From: CAKSIN01 sp964423705
Lineage (GTDB): Bacteria; Bacillota; Clostridia; UMGS1810
Reading direction: 5' to 3'
DNA: 15,702 bases
NCBI GenBank assembly: GCA_964423705.1
Contig: CAYRGA010000033.1
Location: forward strand, 1-15,702
Made by a program: the position numbers and the translations under genes. This document shows, piece by piece, positions 13,963 through 15,702 of this stretch (position 1 is its first letter; each line of letters begins with the position of its first letter). Below the pieces are notes generated by a model that was not told the origin of the DNA, did no database searches, and saw nothing but the letters and a program-made list of their open reading frames with translations.

Positions 13963-15135
13963 CTATAGACCTATTGTTATTTCATATTTATATTTTTCAA
14001 CTGCCATGCGGTAGCTGAGCTTTGCATTTGCAAATGAAACTTGAGCATTGTATAAATCGTTAATCGTTTCGGTGAGCTCTAGGTTCGTTATCATACCGAG
14101 TTCATATTTAACCTTATCGGATTCGTATTCGCGGAGCTTCATATTATATGTAAGCTCTGCGGTATGCATATCAGCCTTGGCAGTAAGTATGCTGTTGTAG
14201 TTGCCCTTTATGGAAAGACCTATGAGCTTGCAGGTATTTGTATAGTTGTAATCCGCTTTTTCAAATGAAGCCTTCGCCTGGTTATATACAGCCGAGTTTT
14301 CGGTGAGTACATCGGATAATTCAAAATACATTTCGGAAAGGTCGCGCATTTCTCTCAATGCCATGAGGTCATAGCGTGTGTCGACAGCCGCTATAGCATC
14401 TGCGTCGGCATTACTTTCATAATCAGAGCACTCTATGTCATCGGTCAGCACGATATCGCAGTTTTCAGTGTCTTTATTTAAAAGTATCTTAAGCTGTTCA
14501 TATGCCAAATCCCGCTGAAGCTTGTATGAATTTAATGCATTTGCAGCTTTTTCAACCGCTATGGATGCATTTTCGTAGTCAAGCTTTGGTATAAGGCCGA
14601 GGTTGAACTGTGCATCTACCATTCCGTGATTTTCGATTGCCAGGTCATACGAATTTTGAGCAGCATTTACCAATTTATTCATAAGTGCGCAGTTATAATA
14701 TGACTGTGTGGTTTCGTAAGCGATTGAGCCCTTTATTTTATCTGCTTCTTTCTGTGACAAGCGCAGCTGCATTTGCGCCGCTGCAAGTCCGTAACCGTTT
14801 TTTGCGCAGTAGGTGGTGTCAAATCCGTCAGGAAGCTTAACCGGGGCTTTTTTCATTCTTAAATATGTGATTTCGGCGCTGACGACATTAATTTCGTTTC
14901 CGTACTGCTCCAGTCCGTTTGCATTCAGTCTGTCATTATCCGTGTATGCCATTTCTATAGCATCGTCAAGGCTAAGCGAATAGGTAATTTTTTCTAAAGT
15001 AGGAGCCTCTTCCGTTATGGTTATCTCAGTAACTTCATCGGCAGAGCCTATTATATCCGCATCCGAAGCGTATGCGGCGGATGAAACGGACAGAGCCAAG
15101 GCAAATGATATTGGTATCAAATACATTTTTCTCAT
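13963..15135 (-). CDS. TolC-family-like channel protein, apparently without outer-membrane barrel strands
   Basis: A 390-aa exported protein. The signal peptide is cleaved after A-Y-A (21-23), and AAAGGA lies 9 nt before ATG 15135. A duplicated helical pattern of the TolC/OEP family is visible: the first repeat has FNLGLIPKLDYENAS (177-191), the second YELGMITNLELTETI (344-358) followed by LYNAQVSFANAK. These match the periplasmic-tip turns that meet the adaptor. In TolC each repeat inserts two membrane beta-strands between helices. Here the first such place (about 92-120) is short and polar, and the second (about 270-315) reads as continuous helix, so an outer-membrane barrel seems absent. 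In a monoderm it might act as a coiled-coil conduit through the wall. Four scattered cysteines (C110, C149, C226, C236) are present. Family assignment is good, barrel loss is inference. Confidence 0.82.
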   Translation of the reverse strand: MRKMYLIPISFALALSVSSAAYASDADIIGSADEVTEITITEEAPTLEKITYSLSLDDAIEMAYTDNDRLNANGLEQYGNEINVVSAEITYLRMKKAPVKLPDGFDTTYCAKNGYGLAAAQMQLRLSQKEADKIKGSIAYETTQSYYNCALMNKLVNAAQNSYDLAIENHGMVDAQFNLGLIPKLDYENASIAVEKAANALNSYKLQRDLAYEQLKILLNKDTENCDIVLTDDIECSDYESNADADAIAAVDTRYDLMALREMRDLSEMYFELSDVLTENSAVYNQAKASFEKADYNYTNTCKLIGLSIKGNYNSILTAKADMHTAELTYNMKLREYESDKVKYELGMITNLELTETINDLYNAQVSFANAKLSYRMAVEKYKYEITIGL

Positions 15136-15161
15136 GGTGTTTGTTCCTTTCGATAATAATT

Positions 15162-15629
15162 TTAAAGTTTTGACTGCATGCTGTCTATTTCTTCCATCAA
15201 CAGCATGTTGATTTTTTTTGAAAATCCGATTAATTGCTCGATTTCATCTTCGCTAAACGAAGAAATGATTTTGTCGATAAATCTGCCTATCACCTCCATG
15301 TTCTTCTCATAAATTTCATTACCGTAATCAGTAACGCATACACAGGTGTTCCGCCGACTGCTTTTGTCGATAAAACGCGTGATGATTTCACGGGCTTCAA
15401 GCGATTTCAAGCTTTTGGAAACCGCCGGTGCGGAAATGCCCATCTCCTGGGCAATTTTATTTACTGTGATATTGTTTCCGTCATTAGCTTCTTCATATGT
15501 CAATATTGTGTCGAGCATGGCAAATTCAGCCGGCGAAAGCTCCGAAAGCATTATGCCGGGATTTTTTCTTCTGCCGTTTCTGAGGACAATATAAGCCAGT
15601 TCTGTATATTTCTCCTTATTACTTTTCAA
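15162..15629 (-). CDS. MarR-family transcriptional regulator of the efflux operon
   Basis: A 155-aa winged-helix dimeric regulator, normal length for MarR proteins. The start is a TTG at 15629 with GGAG (the edge of a G9 run) 6 nt upstream. An in-frame TAA lies just beyond the G-run, so no longer form exists. Motifs: LSPAEFAMLDTI (31-42), recognition helix region ITVNKIAQEMGISAPAVSKS (54-73), wing IDKSSRRNTCVCVT (87-100), then long C-terminal dimerisation helices. C96 and C98 in the wing could be redox-sensitive, but this is speculation. It is the first gene of a four-gene leftward operon (26-nt gap to the TolC-like gene), the usual layout for a ligand-released repressor of its own efflux genes. 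Inverted repeats upstream are the likely binding site. Confidence 0.93.
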   Translation of the reverse strand: MKSNKEKYTELAYIVLRNGRRKNPGIMLSELSPAEFAMLDTILTYEEANDGNNITVNKIAQEMGISAPAVSKSLKSLEAREIITRFIDKSSRRNTCVCVTDYGNEIYEKNMEVIGRFIDKIISSFSEDEIEQLIGFSKKINMLLMEEIDSMQSKL

Positions 15630-15637
15630 TACGTACT

Positions 15638-15646
15638 CCCCCCCCC
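15638..15646. repeat. Nine-base homopolymer (C9 on plus, G9 on the marR transcript)
   Basis: An uninterrupted C9, read as G9 in the leader of the marR message, ends 8 nt before the TTG start, and its last two G form the GGAG Shine-Dalgarno core. Such runs are prone to slipped-strand length change. Because GGAG is at the downstream edge, a length change would alter the leader and promoter distance but not the SD-to-start spacing. A sequencing or assembly length error is also possible. Confidence 0.7.
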
Positions 15647-15669
15647 GTTTTTAATAACTCGGCTAATAA

Positions 15670-15692
15670 TTAACCAAGTTAATTTTTAACTT
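15670..15692. promoter_or_regulatory. Overlapping inverted repeats, probable MarR operator
   Basis: TTAAC-CAA-GTTAA (15670-15682) shares its right arm with AAGTTAA-TTT-TTAACTT (15676-15692). Both are perfect. Two overlapping AT-rich palindromes just upstream of a marR gene are the typical autoregulatory operator arrangement. Confidence 0.65.
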
Positions 15693-15698
15693 AGTATA
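15693..15698 (-). promoter_or_regulatory. Possible -10 box of the marR-efflux operon
   Basis: TATACT on the minus strand immediately upstream of the inverted repeats. Its -35 would fall beyond the window edge. If used, transcription would start within the palindromes, so a bound repressor would block initiation. A TTGGTT/TATTAA pair (15-nt spacer) further downstream is a weaker alternative. Confidence 0.35.
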
Positions 15699-15702
15699 TC
15701 AT

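Noticed and set aside
1..15702. DGR template repeat or reverse transcriptase inside the window
   Set aside because: I scanned both strands by eye for a second copy of the WWLRSPG or GVRPAF coding sequence and for an RT-like frame (xxDD motif) and found neither.

Overview
The window most resembles a low-to-mid GC member of the Clostridia (Bacillota), probably gut-associated. The reasons are strong AGGAGG-type ribosome binding sites, TTG starts, AT-rich spacers with U-tailed hairpin terminators, secreted proteins with Clostridia-type domains (DUF6273 and a W/C-containing C-terminal motif), a split cobalamin methionine synthase, and a palindromic GGGGC...GCCC intergenic repeat. Family-level assignment is not possible by eye.

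Left part (1-4760): the tail of an unidentified gene, then two adjacent palindromes in front of a secreted 519-aa DUF6273 protein (219-1778). Its WWLRSPG...GVRPAF segment is depleted in adenine and built almost entirely from NNC/NNT codons, the signature expected of a diversity-generating-retroelement (DGR) variable region. No reverse transcriptase or template repeat is visible here. A terminator separates it from a 90-aa protein whose end resembles the C-terminal motif of the 519-aa protein. A bidirectional terminator then faces a convergent 791-aa secreted repeat protein (2312-4687, minus strand), whose consensus promoter shows that it starts at a TTG codon.

Middle (4754-5427): a gene-poor stretch with a good plus-strand promoter, several hairpins, four copies of AATTTAGCT alternating with hairpins, a 24-codon remnant resembling the N-terminus of S23/four-helix-bundle proteins, and a dispersed palindromic repeat. 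Next is a translationally coupled one-carbon/methionine operon: metF (5,10-methylene-THF reductase), a stand-alone methionine synthase reactivation-domain protein, and a MetH of 812 aa that lacks that domain. MetF makes methyl-THF, MetH uses it to methylate homocysteine, and the small protein presumably reactivates oxidised cobalamin.

Right part (9531-15702, minus strand): a bidirectional terminator closes a four-gene operon transcribed leftward: marR-type regulator, TolC-like protein, lipoprotein membrane-fusion adaptor carrying the RLS docking motif, and an RND efflux pump. The TolC-like protein keeps the periplasmic-tip motifs but appears to lack the outer-membrane beta-barrel strands, which would suit a single-membrane host. 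The regulator is preceded by overlapping palindromes (likely operator) and a G9 homopolymer next to its Shine-Dalgarno site, a candidate slippage site.
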